From: Hyphomicrobiales bacterium
GTDB lineage: Bacteria; Pseudomonadota; Alphaproteobacteria; Rhizobiales; Xanthobacteraceae
Length of the DNA: 5,036 bases
Direction of reading: 5' to 3'
Assembly (NCBI GenBank): GCA_003133345.1
Contig: PKXB01000189.1
Location: 1 to 5,036, forward strand
A program made the translations under genes and the position numbers. Below are positions 1-5,036 of the stretch, piece by piece (positions within the stretch are counted from its first letter, which is position 1; each line of letters begins with the position of its first letter). Under the pieces are notes generated by a model. It made no database searches. It was not told the DNA's origin and was given only the letters and a program-made list of their open reading frames with translations.

Positions 1-257
1 ACCGAATTGAAGCCGTGCGAATTGCCGAGGAAATAGGTCGGCGTCTTCGACGAGCAGCCGATGCCGGAGATCTTGGCGACCCGGTGCGGCTCGATCGACA
101 ACTCGAAGCAGGCCTGGATGATCGAGGCGGTGATCGAATCGTGGCCGCAGCCGGCGCACAGGGTCGAGACCGTGCCCTCGTAGTCGCGGTGGGTATAGCC
201 GAGATCGTTCTTCGGCAGGTCGGGATGATGGAATTTCGGCTTGGTAAGGTAGGTCAT
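1..257 (-). CDS. korB: 2-oxoacid:acceptor oxidoreductase, beta subunit (5' part only; runs off the window)
   Basis: This is the thiamine-diphosphate-binding catalytic subunit of a 2-oxoacid:ferredoxin/NAD(P) oxidoreductase, a cytoplasmic enzyme that decarboxylates a 2-oxoacid and, with CoA, makes the acyl-CoA. Only the first 85 residues are inside the window; the frame is open to position 1. I translated it by hand: it begins MTYLTKPKFHHPDLPKNDLG and contains CAGCGH (Cys34, Cys37) and GIGCSS (Cys68). These three cysteines have the spacing (CxxC, then 31 residues) of the ligands of the single [4Fe-4S] cluster in this family; the fourth ligand would lie outside. The ATG overlaps the TGA of the alpha gene as ATGA and is preceded by GAAGG at seven bases, which fixes the start and suggests translational coupling. 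Family membership is clear. The symbol is by analogy with 2-oxoglutarate enzymes; the substrate is not shown by the sequence. Confidence 0.92.
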   Translation of the reverse strand, partial: MTYLTKPKFHHPDLPKNDLGYTHRDYEGTVSTLCAGCGHDSITASIIQACFELSIEPHRVAKISGIGCSSKTPTYFLGNSHGFNS

Positions 258-2098
258 GAGGATACCTTCAGCGGCGTCACTTTCAGCTTGTCGACATGAT
301 CGCCGATCGCCTTGGCGATGAAGCGCGCGGTGATCGGTGTGCCGTCGTAATGCAGGATCGGCACCAGCCGCACCGGATCGATGCCGCATTCGTTGACGAT
401 GAGCGAACGCAATTGCGCGTCGCGGTTCTGCTCGACCACGAATACGAAGTCATGGTCGGCGACGAAGCTATTGACGCTGGAATGGAACGGGAAGGCGCGC
501 ACGCGCATGCGGTCGAGCGCATGCCCGCGCGCCTCGATCATGGCGATCGCCTCGTCCATCGCCGGCGAGGTCGAGCCATAATAGATCACGCCGTATTTGG
601 TGGGCTTGGCTGCGCCGGCTTGCAGCGGGCGCGGCACCAGGTCCTTGGCGGTGTCGAACTTGCGGACCAGCCGCTGCATGTTGTCGAAGTAAGGCGCGCC
701 TTCCTCGGTATATTTGGCGTAGCGGTCGCGCGAGGTGCCGCGGGTGAAGAACGAGCCCTTGGTCGGATGCGTGCCCGGATAGGTGCGGTAGGGGATGCCG
801 TCGCCGTCGACGTCGAGATAGCGGCCGAATTCCTTGCCCGCCTCCAGTTCCTCGGCCGTCATCACCTTGCCGCGGTCGTATTTGCGGGCATCGTCCCAAG
901 CGAGCGGGCGGGCGAGGTGGTGGTTCATGCCGATGTCGAGATCGAGCATGACGAAGATCGGCGTCTGCAGCCGGTCGGCGAGATCGAAAGCTTGCGCCGC
1001 GAAGTCGAAGGCTTCCGCCGGATCCTCGGGGAACAGCAGGATGTGCTTGGTGTCGCCATGCGAGGCATAGGCGCAGGAGATGATGTCGCACTGCTGCGTG
1101 CGCGTCGGCATGCCGGTGGAGGGACCGGCGCGCTGCACGTCGAACAGCACCGCGGGAATTTCCGCGAAATAGGCGAGCCCGATGAACTCCTGCATCAGCG
1201 AAATGCCGGGGCCGGAGGTGGCGGTGAAGGCGCGCGCGCCGTTCCAGCCGGCGCCGATCACGATGCCGATGGAGGCGAGTTCGTCCTCGGCCTGGATGAT
1301 GGCGTATTTGGCCTGCTTGGTTTGCTGATCGACGCGGAATTTGGCGCAATGGCGGGTGAAGGCGTCGGCGAGCGAGGATGACGGCGTAATCGGATACCAG
1401 GCGCAGACGGTGGCGCCGCCATAGACCGCGCCGAGCGCGGCCGCCGAATTGCCCTCGATGAAGATGCGGTCGCCGACCTTGTCGCTCTTCTTCAGGCGCA
1501 GGCCGATCGGGCCGGCGAGGTTGAGGGTGGCGTGGTCGCGCCCGATATGCAGCGCCTTGATGTTGGGCTCGATCAGCTTTTCCTTGCCCTGGTACTGCTC
1601 GCCGAGGAGCTGCTCGACCACCTTGACGTCCATGTCGAGCAGCGCGGTGAGCACGCCGATATAGATGATGTTCTTGAACAGCTGGCGCTGGCGCGGATCG
1701 GAATATTCGCGGTTGCAGATCGCGGTCAGCGGCACGCCGATGACCGTGATGTCCTGGCGGAATTTGGAAGCCGGCAGCGGTTTGGTGGAATCGTAGAGCA
1801 GGTAGCCGCCCGGCTCGATGCCGGCGATGTCCCGGTCGAAGGTCTGCGGATTCATCGCCACCATCAGATCGGTGCCGCCGCGGGCGCCCAGGTGGCTCGC
1901 CTCGGTGACGCGCACCTCGTACCAGGTCGGCAGGCCCTGAATGTTGGATGGGAAAATATTGCGCGGCGCGACCGGGATGCCCATGCGTAGCACGGCGCGC
2001 GCAAACATCTCGTTCGCACTCGCCGACCCCGAGCCGTTGACGTTGGCGAAGCGGACGACGAAGTCGTTTACGCGGCTGATCGGCGTGGCGGTCGGCAT
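254..2098 (-). CDS. korA: 2-oxoacid:acceptor oxidoreductase, fused gamma-alpha subunit
   Basis: This is the large subunit of a 2-oxoacid oxidoreductase, which pairs with the beta subunit encoded just downstream. It has 614 residues. Residues about 13-195 are the gamma (POR-type) domain, with RFANVNGSGSASANEMF near its start; in some relatives this is a separate protein. Residues about 210-440 are the alpha pyrimidine-binding domain with the signature YPITPS (235-240), TSGPG (294-298) and RAGPSTGMPT (323-332). Residues about 500-600 form the C-terminal domain with VVEQNRDAQL (554-563). I chose the ATG at 2098, giving MPTATPISRV, because AGGGA lies five bases upstream and the family's conserved N-terminus begins soon after. 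A longer in-frame start at 2173 would overlap the upstream gene by 106 bp and adds 25 arginine-rich residues that look like read-through of the neighbour. The gene overlaps its upstream neighbour by 31 bp and its downstream neighbour by 4 bp. The 2-oxoglutarate assignment is inference from similar three-gene sets; another 2-oxoacid is possible. Confidence 0.94.
   Translation of the reverse strand: MPTATPISRVNDFVVRFANVNGSGSASANEMFARAVLRMGIPVAPRNIFPSNIQGLPTWYEVRVTEASHLGARGGTDLMVAMNPQTFDRDIAGIEPGGYLLYDSTKPLPASKFRQDITVIGVPLTAICNREYSDPRQRQLFKNIIYIGVLTALLDMDVKVVEQLLGEQYQGKEKLIEPNIKALHIGRDHATLNLAGPIGLRLKKSDKVGDRIFIEGNSAAALGAVYGGATVCAWYPITPSSSLADAFTRHCAKFRVDQQTKQAKYAIIQAEDELASIGIVIGAGWNGARAFTATSGPGISLMQEFIGLAYFAEIPAVLFDVQRAGPSTGMPTRTQQCDIISCAYASHGDTKHILLFPEDPAEAFDFAAQAFDLADRLQTPIFVMLDLDIGMNHHLARPLAWDDARKYDRGKVMTAEELEAGKEFGRYLDVDGDGIPYRTYPGTHPTKGSFFTRGTSRDRYAKYTEEGAPYFDNMQRLVRKFDTAKDLVPRPLQAGAAKPTKYGVIYYGSTSPAMDEAIAMIEARGHALDRMRVRAFPFHSSVNSFVADHDFVFVVEQNRDAQLRSLIVNECGIDPVRLVPILHYDGTPITARFIAKAIGDHVDKLKVTPLKVSS
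265..269 (-). promoter_or_regulatory. Ribosome binding site of the beta-subunit gene
   Basis: GAAGG on the minus strand lies seven bases before the ATG at 257. It sits inside the last codons of the alpha-subunit gene, so ribosomes finishing alpha can re-initiate at the overlapping ATGA. Confidence 0.7.
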
Positions 2099-3870
2099 GA
2101 AGTCCCTGCGTAGGTCATATCGAGCAAAAATTTCTGCATGTCCCAGGCGCCGGTCGGGCAACGCTCGGCGCAAAGACCGCAGTGAAGGCAGACGTCCTCG
2201 TCTTTTACCATGACGCGGCCGGTCTTTAGCCCGTCTTGGACATAGAGATCCTGGCTGAGATTGTGCGCCGGCGCGTTAAGATGCTTGCGTAGATCGGCTT
2301 CTTCGCGGTTCACGGTGAAAGTGATGCAGTCCATCGGGCAGATGTCGACGCAGGCGTCGCATTCGATGCAGAGCTGCGCCGAGAACACCGTCTGCACGTC
2401 GCAATTGAGGCAGCGGCCGGCTTCGGCGAGCGCGAGTTGGGGATCGAAGCCCAACTCGACCTCGGCCTTGATGTCTTTCAGCGCGATCACTTTGTCGCGC
2501 AGCGGCACCTTGTAGCGGTTATCGAGCGCGATCTCGTTGTCGTACGACCATTCGTGGATGCCCATTTTCTGGCTCATCAGCACGACCGCAGGCAGCGGGC
2601 GATCCGCGATGTCCTCGCCATTGAGCATCTTGTCGATCGAGACGGCGGCCTCGTGGCCGTGCGCCACCGCCCAGATGATGTTCTTCGGGCCGAACGCCGC
2701 GTCGCCGCCGAAGAAAGCCTTCGGATTGGTCGACGCCATGGTCTGCTTGTCGACTTTCGGCATGTTCCATTCGTCGAACTCGATGCCGTTATCGCGTTCG
2801 ATCCAGGGGAAAGCGTTCTCCTGGCCGACCGCCACCAGCACGTCGTCGCAGGGGAAATGCTGATCGGGCTCGCCCGCCGGCACCAGCTTGCGGCGGCCCT
2901 TGGCGTCGCGCTCGGCCTTCACCTTCTCGAAGGTGATGCCGGTGAGCTTGCCGTTGTCGTGGGTGAAGGCCTTGGGCACCAGGTAATTGTGGATCGGGAT
3001 GCCCTCGTGCATGGCGTCTTCCTTTTCCCAAGGCGACGCCTTCATTTCCTCGAAGCCGGAACGCACCACCACCTGAACGTCCTCGCCGCCGAGCCGGCGC
3101 GAGGAGCGGCAGCAGTCCATGGCGGTGTTGCCGCCGCCGAGCACGATCACCCGCTTGCCGATTTTCGTGGTGTGGCCGAACGAGACCGAGGACAGCCAAT
3201 CGATGCCGATATGAATATTTTTGGCGGCTTCCTTGCGGCCGGGGATGTCGAGGTCGCGCCCGCGCGGCGCGCCGGAGCCGACGAAGATCGCGTCCCAGCC
3301 TTCCGCCAGCAGCGCCTTCATGCTGTCGATGCGTTTGCCGCCGCGGAATTCCACGCCGAGATCGAGGATGTAGCCGCATTCCTCGTCGATCACATGGTCG
3401 GGCAGGCGGAATTTCGGAATCTGCGAACGGATCATGCCGCCGGCTTGGCGGTCGCTGTCGAACACCACGCAATGATAACCGAGCGGCGCCAGATCGCGCG
3501 CGACGGTGAGCGAGGCGGGACCGCCGCCGACAAGTGCTACGCGCTTGCCGTTCTTTTTCTGCGCCGGCTTGGGCAGCCGCGCGCGGATGTCATCCTTGTA
3601 ATCGGCGGCCACGCGCTTCAAGCGGCAGATCGCCACCGGCTCGTCCTCCACGCGCACGCGCCGGCAGGCCGGCTCGCACGGGCGGTCGCAGGTGCGCCCG
3701 AGGATTCCCGGAAACACATTCGAGTACCAGTTGACCATGTAGGCGTCGGAATAGCGGCCCGCCGCGATCAACCGGATATATTCGGGGACCGGCGTGTGCG
3801 CCGGACAAGCCCATTGGCAATCTACGACCTTGTGGAAGTAGTCGGGCGCGGCAATGTTGGTATTCTTCAT
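2068..3870 (-). CDS. GltD/NfnB-like FAD and NAD(P)-binding iron-sulfur oxidoreductase with C-terminal 2[4Fe-4S] ferredoxin domain
   Basis: This is a soluble electron-transfer flavoprotein of 600 residues, probably the diaphorase subunit linking the 2-oxoacid oxidoreductase to NAD(P)H. Residues 1-90 form the N-terminal iron-sulfur domain of the glutamate-synthase small-subunit family: Cys18 and Cys22, then Cys61, Cys65 and Cys69 (GRTCDRPCEPACRR), and Cys82. An FAD fold starts at VALVGGGPAS (111-120), an NAD(P)H fold at VIVLGGGNTAMD (241-252), and the closing FAD motif is FFGGDAAFGP (386-395). The C-terminal domain has CIECDACVDIC (501-511) and CLHCGLCAERC (561-571), two four-cysteine [4Fe-4S] sites separated by about 50 residues, with a further CLNC at 487-490. 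GltD itself lacks this tail. The start has GAGGAG three bases upstream. It is the first gene of the operon, and its 3' end overlaps the alpha gene by 31 bp in another frame. It is not a true glutamate synthase subunit: no gltB lies in this window and the partners are oxidoreductase subunits. NADP versus NAD preference is uncertain; after the second fold the sequence reads VVVRSG, where GltD-type NADPH enzymes usually have two arginines. Confidence 0.94.
   Translation of the reverse strand: MKNTNIAAPDYFHKVVDCQWACPAHTPVPEYIRLIAAGRYSDAYMVNWYSNVFPGILGRTCDRPCEPACRRVRVEDEPVAICRLKRVAADYKDDIRARLPKPAQKKNGKRVALVGGGPASLTVARDLAPLGYHCVVFDSDRQAGGMIRSQIPKFRLPDHVIDEECGYILDLGVEFRGGKRIDSMKALLAEGWDAIFVGSGAPRGRDLDIPGRKEAAKNIHIGIDWLSSVSFGHTTKIGKRVIVLGGGNTAMDCCRSSRRLGGEDVQVVVRSGFEEMKASPWEKEDAMHEGIPIHNYLVPKAFTHDNGKLTGITFEKVKAERDAKGRRKLVPAGEPDQHFPCDDVLVAVGQENAFPWIERDNGIEFDEWNMPKVDKQTMASTNPKAFFGGDAAFGPKNIIWAVAHGHEAAVSIDKMLNGEDIADRPLPAVVLMSQKMGIHEWSYDNEIALDNRYKVPLRDKVIALKDIKAEVELGFDPQLALAEAGRCLNCDVQTVFSAQLCIECDACVDICPMDCITFTVNREEADLRKHLNAPAHNLSQDLYVQDGLKTGRVMVKDEDVCLHCGLCAERCPTGAWDMQKFLLDMTYAGTSCRPPRRSAA
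2103..2107 (-). promoter_or_regulatory. Ribosome binding site that decides the alpha-subunit start
   Basis: AGGGA on the minus strand stands five bases (CTTC-side spacer 2102-2099 plus the start at 2098) before the ATG. It lies within the coding sequence of the upstream flavoprotein gene. No comparable site precedes the longer alternative start at 2173. Confidence 0.65.
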
Positions 3871-3873
3871 TCA

Positions 3874-3879
3874 CTCCTC
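3874..3879 (-). promoter_or_regulatory. Ribosome binding site of the flavoprotein gene
   Basis: GAGGAG on the minus strand precedes the ATG at 3870 by three bases (GAGGAG-TGA-ATG). The motif is strong but the spacing is short. It supports the start MKNTNIAAPD. Confidence 0.7.
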
Positions 3880-3901
3880 GAAACGCGCCCCTCACCGCGG
3901 A

Positions 3902-3922
3902 TGACCCGACGGTGTCGCGTCA
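3902..3922. promoter_or_regulatory. 21-bp imperfect inverted repeat, possible operator or leader stem-loop
   Basis: On the plus strand the arms TGACCCGAC (3902-3910) and GTCGCGTCA (3914-3922) flank a GGT centre. They are complementary at eight of nine positions. The element ends 32 bases before the flavoprotein ATG, so it could be a binding site for a dimeric regulator or a stem-loop in the 5' leader of the operon mRNA. I do not recognise it as the site of a named regulator. Confidence 0.45.
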
Positions 3923-3985
3923 CAGCCTCAGGCGGCTTTTCTCCCCCGGCGCGGTCTTGTTGGACGGCCGCGATTCAGGGGGCGG

Positions 3986-4005
3986 AATATATGGGGTAGA
4001 ACCCC
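3986..4005 (-). promoter_or_regulatory. Possible promoter of the oxidoreductase operon: TATATT box next to a GGGGT/ACCCC palindrome
   Basis: Read on the minus strand, TATATT (3991-3986) matches five of six bases of the sigma-70 -10 consensus and would start transcription near 3979, giving a leader of roughly 110 bases. Directly upstream, where the -35/-10 spacer would be, GGGGT and ACCCC (3993-3997 and 4001-4005) form a perfect palindrome around a three-base centre. No good -35 hexamer lies at 17 bp, so either an activator is needed or this is not the promoter. Confidence 0.25.
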
Positions 4006-4053
4006 CCAAGGCTACCTATCCTTCCGTCCTGCCTGTGGCCTATCAACTGCAAG

Positions 4054-4074
4054 TTTTCGCTCGCTTTTTCGCTC
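4054..4074. repeat. Tandem 9-bp direct repeat TTTTCGCTC with 12-bp period
   Basis: TTTTCGCTC occurs at 4054-4062 and again, identical, at 4066-4074. A one-mismatch copy, TTTTCGGTC, lies at 4132-4140, just before the possible promoter of the ATP12-family gene. Spacing near one helical turn would suit cooperative protein binding, but a low-complexity origin is also possible. Confidence 0.4.
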
Positions 4075-4088
4075 CCTGAAAGGGGCGA
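4069..4088. repeat. Short inverted repeat (bulged hairpin)
   Basis: TCGC-T-CCCT and AGGG-GCGA can form an eight-base-pair stem with one bulged T around a GAA loop. It overlaps the second direct-repeat copy. No T-run follows on either strand in the required direction, so it is not an intrinsic terminator. Confidence 0.35.
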
Positions 4089-4141
4089 CAGCATGGCGGC
4101 GTAGCGGGAAAATCGCCGCGTTACCTTAATGTTTTCGGTCG

Positions 4142-4169
4142 TTGAACCGGCTATTTTCCGCAAGATAGG
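4142..4169 (+). promoter_or_regulatory. Weak candidate sigma-70 promoter of the ATP12-family gene
   Basis: TTGAAC (4142-4147) resembles a -35 element. GATAGG (4164-4169), 16 bp further on, is a poor -10 with three of six consensus bases. Transcription would begin near 4176, about 50 bases before the start codon. This is the best plus-strand pair I see close to the gene, but the match is modest. Confidence 0.25.
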
Positions 4170-4226
4170 CGGCCCGGGGTCCGCCGCTCTGCCGCCCTTG
4201 TTGCGGCGCACAATCACGTGATCCTG

Positions 4227-5021
4227 ATGCGCGATATTTTCACTGAGATTTTCGAAAACCAGCCCCTCGACCCGCGCGAGTCGGCGCGCCGTGGCGCGCG
4301 GCCGAAACTGCGCAAGCGATTCTACAGCCAAGCGCATGTGGGCGAAGCCGAGGCGGGCGGCTTCCCGCTGCTGCTTGATGGTAAGCCGGTAAAGACGCCG
4401 GCGCGGCGCGCACTCACAGCACCGACGGCACCGCTTGCACAGGCGATCGCGGCTGAGTGGAACGCGCAAGCCGAGCTGATCGATCCGGCGCGCATGCCGC
4501 TCACCCGGCTCGCCAATGCGGTGATCGACGCGGTGGCGGATACGCCTAAGCCGGTGGCCGGCGAGGTGGCGCAATATCTCGGTTCGGATCTGCTGTGCTA
4601 TCGCGCCGCGGCGCCGCCCGGCCTGGTCGAGCGGCAGACGCAAGCTTGGGATCCGGTGCTGGCCTGGGCGCATGAGGCGCTGGGCGCCCGCCTTAAAGTG
4701 GCGCAAGGCGTCGTGCATGTGGCGCAGCCGAGCGAGGCACTCGCCGCCGCGCGCGCGAAAATTCCCGCCGACGCAAATAACGTGAAAGACATTTGGCGGC
4801 TGGGCGCGGTGTCCTTGATCACGACGTTGACCGGCTCAGGCTTGCTGGCGCTGGCGCTCGCCCAGGGCGCGCTCGAGGCCGACGCCGCCTGGGCCGCCGC
4901 GCATGTGGACGAGGACTGGCAGATGTCGCAATGGGGCCGCGACGACGCCGCGCTCGAGCGCCGCGCGTTTTTCCGTGCGGAGTTCGAGGCGGCGGTGACT
5001 GTGCTACGGCTTGCGCGCTGA
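4227..5021 (+). CDS. ATP12-family chaperone for F1-ATPase assembly
   Basis: This is a homologue of mitochondrial Atp12, the assembly factor that binds the F1 alpha subunit before it joins the catalytic hexamer; the bacterial protein is expected in the cytoplasm. It has 264 residues, a normal length for the bacterial family. Visible conserved blocks are an N-terminal RKRFY (29-33), LLLDGKPVKTPAR (48-60), EWNAQ (77-81), MPLTRLANAVID (90-101), SDLLCYRA (120-127) followed by RQTQAWDPVLAWA (136-148), TGSGLLALAL (202-211) and VDEDWQMSQWG (227-237). There is no signal peptide, and the hydrophobic stretch near 193-212 belongs to the fold rather than to a membrane helix. I chose the ATG at 4227 (MRDIFTEIFENQPLDP), the usual family N-terminus. 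A GTG at 4218 would add three residues. Neither start has a clear Shine-Dalgarno sequence, so the exact start is slightly uncertain. The gene is divergent from the oxidoreductase operon and the next gene downstream is not visible. Confidence 0.95.
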   Translation: MRDIFTEIFENQPLDPRESARRGARPKLRKRFYSQAHVGEAEAGGFPLLLDGKPVKTPARRALTAPTAPLAQAIAAEWNAQAELIDPARMPLTRLANAVIDAVADTPKPVAGEVAQYLGSDLLCYRAAAPPGLVERQTQAWDPVLAWAHEALGARLKVAQGVVHVAQPSEALAAARAKIPADANNVKDIWRLGAVSLITTLTGSGLLALALAQGALEADAAWAAAHVDEDWQMSQWGRDDAALERRAFFRAEFEAAVTVLRLAR

Positions 5022-5036
5022 GGCGAGCCCGCGCAC

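Larger units (their letters stand above)
3871..4226. other. Divergent intergenic region with clustered symmetric elements
   Basis: These 356 bp separate two divergently transcribed genes and must carry promoters for both. I find no credible coding sequence: the frames crossing it are tails of antisense shadows. It is locally richer in A/T runs (4051-4070 and 4105-4160) than the flanking genes. The individual elements are listed separately. No T-run follows any hairpin in the orientation needed for an intrinsic terminator, which fits with neither gene ending here. Confidence 0.8.

Noticed and set aside
296..1381. Long plus-strand open frame opposite the alpha-subunit gene
   Set aside because: It is antisense to a strongly conserved enzyme gene, its protein is rich in Arg, Ala, Val and His as expected of a high-GC antisense frame, and it shows no family motif.
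2099..2173. Upstream in-frame start adding 25 residues to the alpha subunit
   Set aside because: It would overlap the ferredoxin-domain codons of the upstream gene by 106 bp and has no good ribosome binding site, while the ATG at 2098 has AGGGA and matches the usual N-terminus.
2437..3999. 520-codon plus-strand open frame opposite the flavoprotein gene
   Set aside because: It is an antisense shadow created by GC-rich codon bias. The minus-strand frame has clear FAD, NAD(P) and iron-sulfur motifs; this one has none.
4042..4046. TTGAT on the minus strand as an FNR/FixK box for the oxidoreductase operon
   Set aside because: Only one half-site is present; the ATCAA partner at the required four-base spacing is missing.
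4069..4088. Hairpin as an intrinsic terminator
   Set aside because: No T-run follows the stem on either strand; the nearby T-run precedes it on the plus strand. Neither flanking gene ends here.
4168..4185. GGCGG/CCGCC inverted repeat near the ATP12-family start
   Set aside because: The arms are only five bases in a very GC-rich stretch, which is expected by chance.
3975..4718. 247-codon minus-strand open frame covering part of the ATP12-family gene and the intergenic region
   Set aside because: Half of it is antisense to the conserved ATP12-family gene, its composition is arginine-rich, and no domain is recognisable.

Overview
The window looks like ordinary chromosomal DNA from a GC-rich alphaproteobacterium, probably of the Hyphomicrobiales (Bradyrhizobium/Rhodopseudomonas/Xanthobacteraceae-like). 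The evidence is the high-GC codon use of all four genes, the presence of an ATP12-family F1-ATPase assembly factor (known from alphaproteobacteria and mitochondria), and a GltD-type/2-oxoacid oxidoreductase gene cluster of a kind found in this group. I see no mobile element, CRISPR array, tRNA or rRNA.

Positions 1-3870, minus strand: a tightly packed three-gene operon read from right to left. The first gene (3870-2068) encodes a 600-residue iron-sulfur flavoprotein, made of a GltD/NfnB-like FAD and NAD(P)H module with a C-terminal double [4Fe-4S] ferredoxin domain. The second (2098-254) encodes a 614-residue fused gamma-alpha subunit of a 2-oxoacid:acceptor oxidoreductase. The third (257 to beyond position 1) encodes the thiamine-diphosphate/[4Fe-4S] beta subunit, of which only the first 85 residues are present. 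The reading frames overlap by 31 bp and by 4 bp (ATGA), and each start has a Shine-Dalgarno sequence, so the three products are probably made together. The likely reaction is CoA-dependent oxidative decarboxylation of a 2-oxoacid by alpha/beta, with electrons passing through the iron-sulfur clusters of the flavoprotein to NAD(P)+ (or the reverse). This resembles the three-subunit 2-oxoglutarate:NADP+ oxidoreductase described from Azoarcus evansii. The substrate cannot be fixed from this sequence.

Positions 3871-4226: a 356-bp divergent intergenic region without a credible gene. It holds several small symmetric or repeated elements: a 21-bp near-perfect inverted repeat just upstream of the operon's first gene, a GGGGT/ACCCC palindrome beside a TATATT box, a 9-bp direct repeat with a 12-bp period, a bulged hairpin, and a weak plus-strand promoter candidate. 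None matches an operator I can name.

Positions 4227-5021, plus strand: a complete ATP12-family chaperone gene (264 residues), a housekeeping gene for F1F0-ATP synthase assembly, transcribed away from the oxidoreductase operon. The two sides share an intergenic region but have no evident functional link. The last 15 bases hold nothing recognisable.
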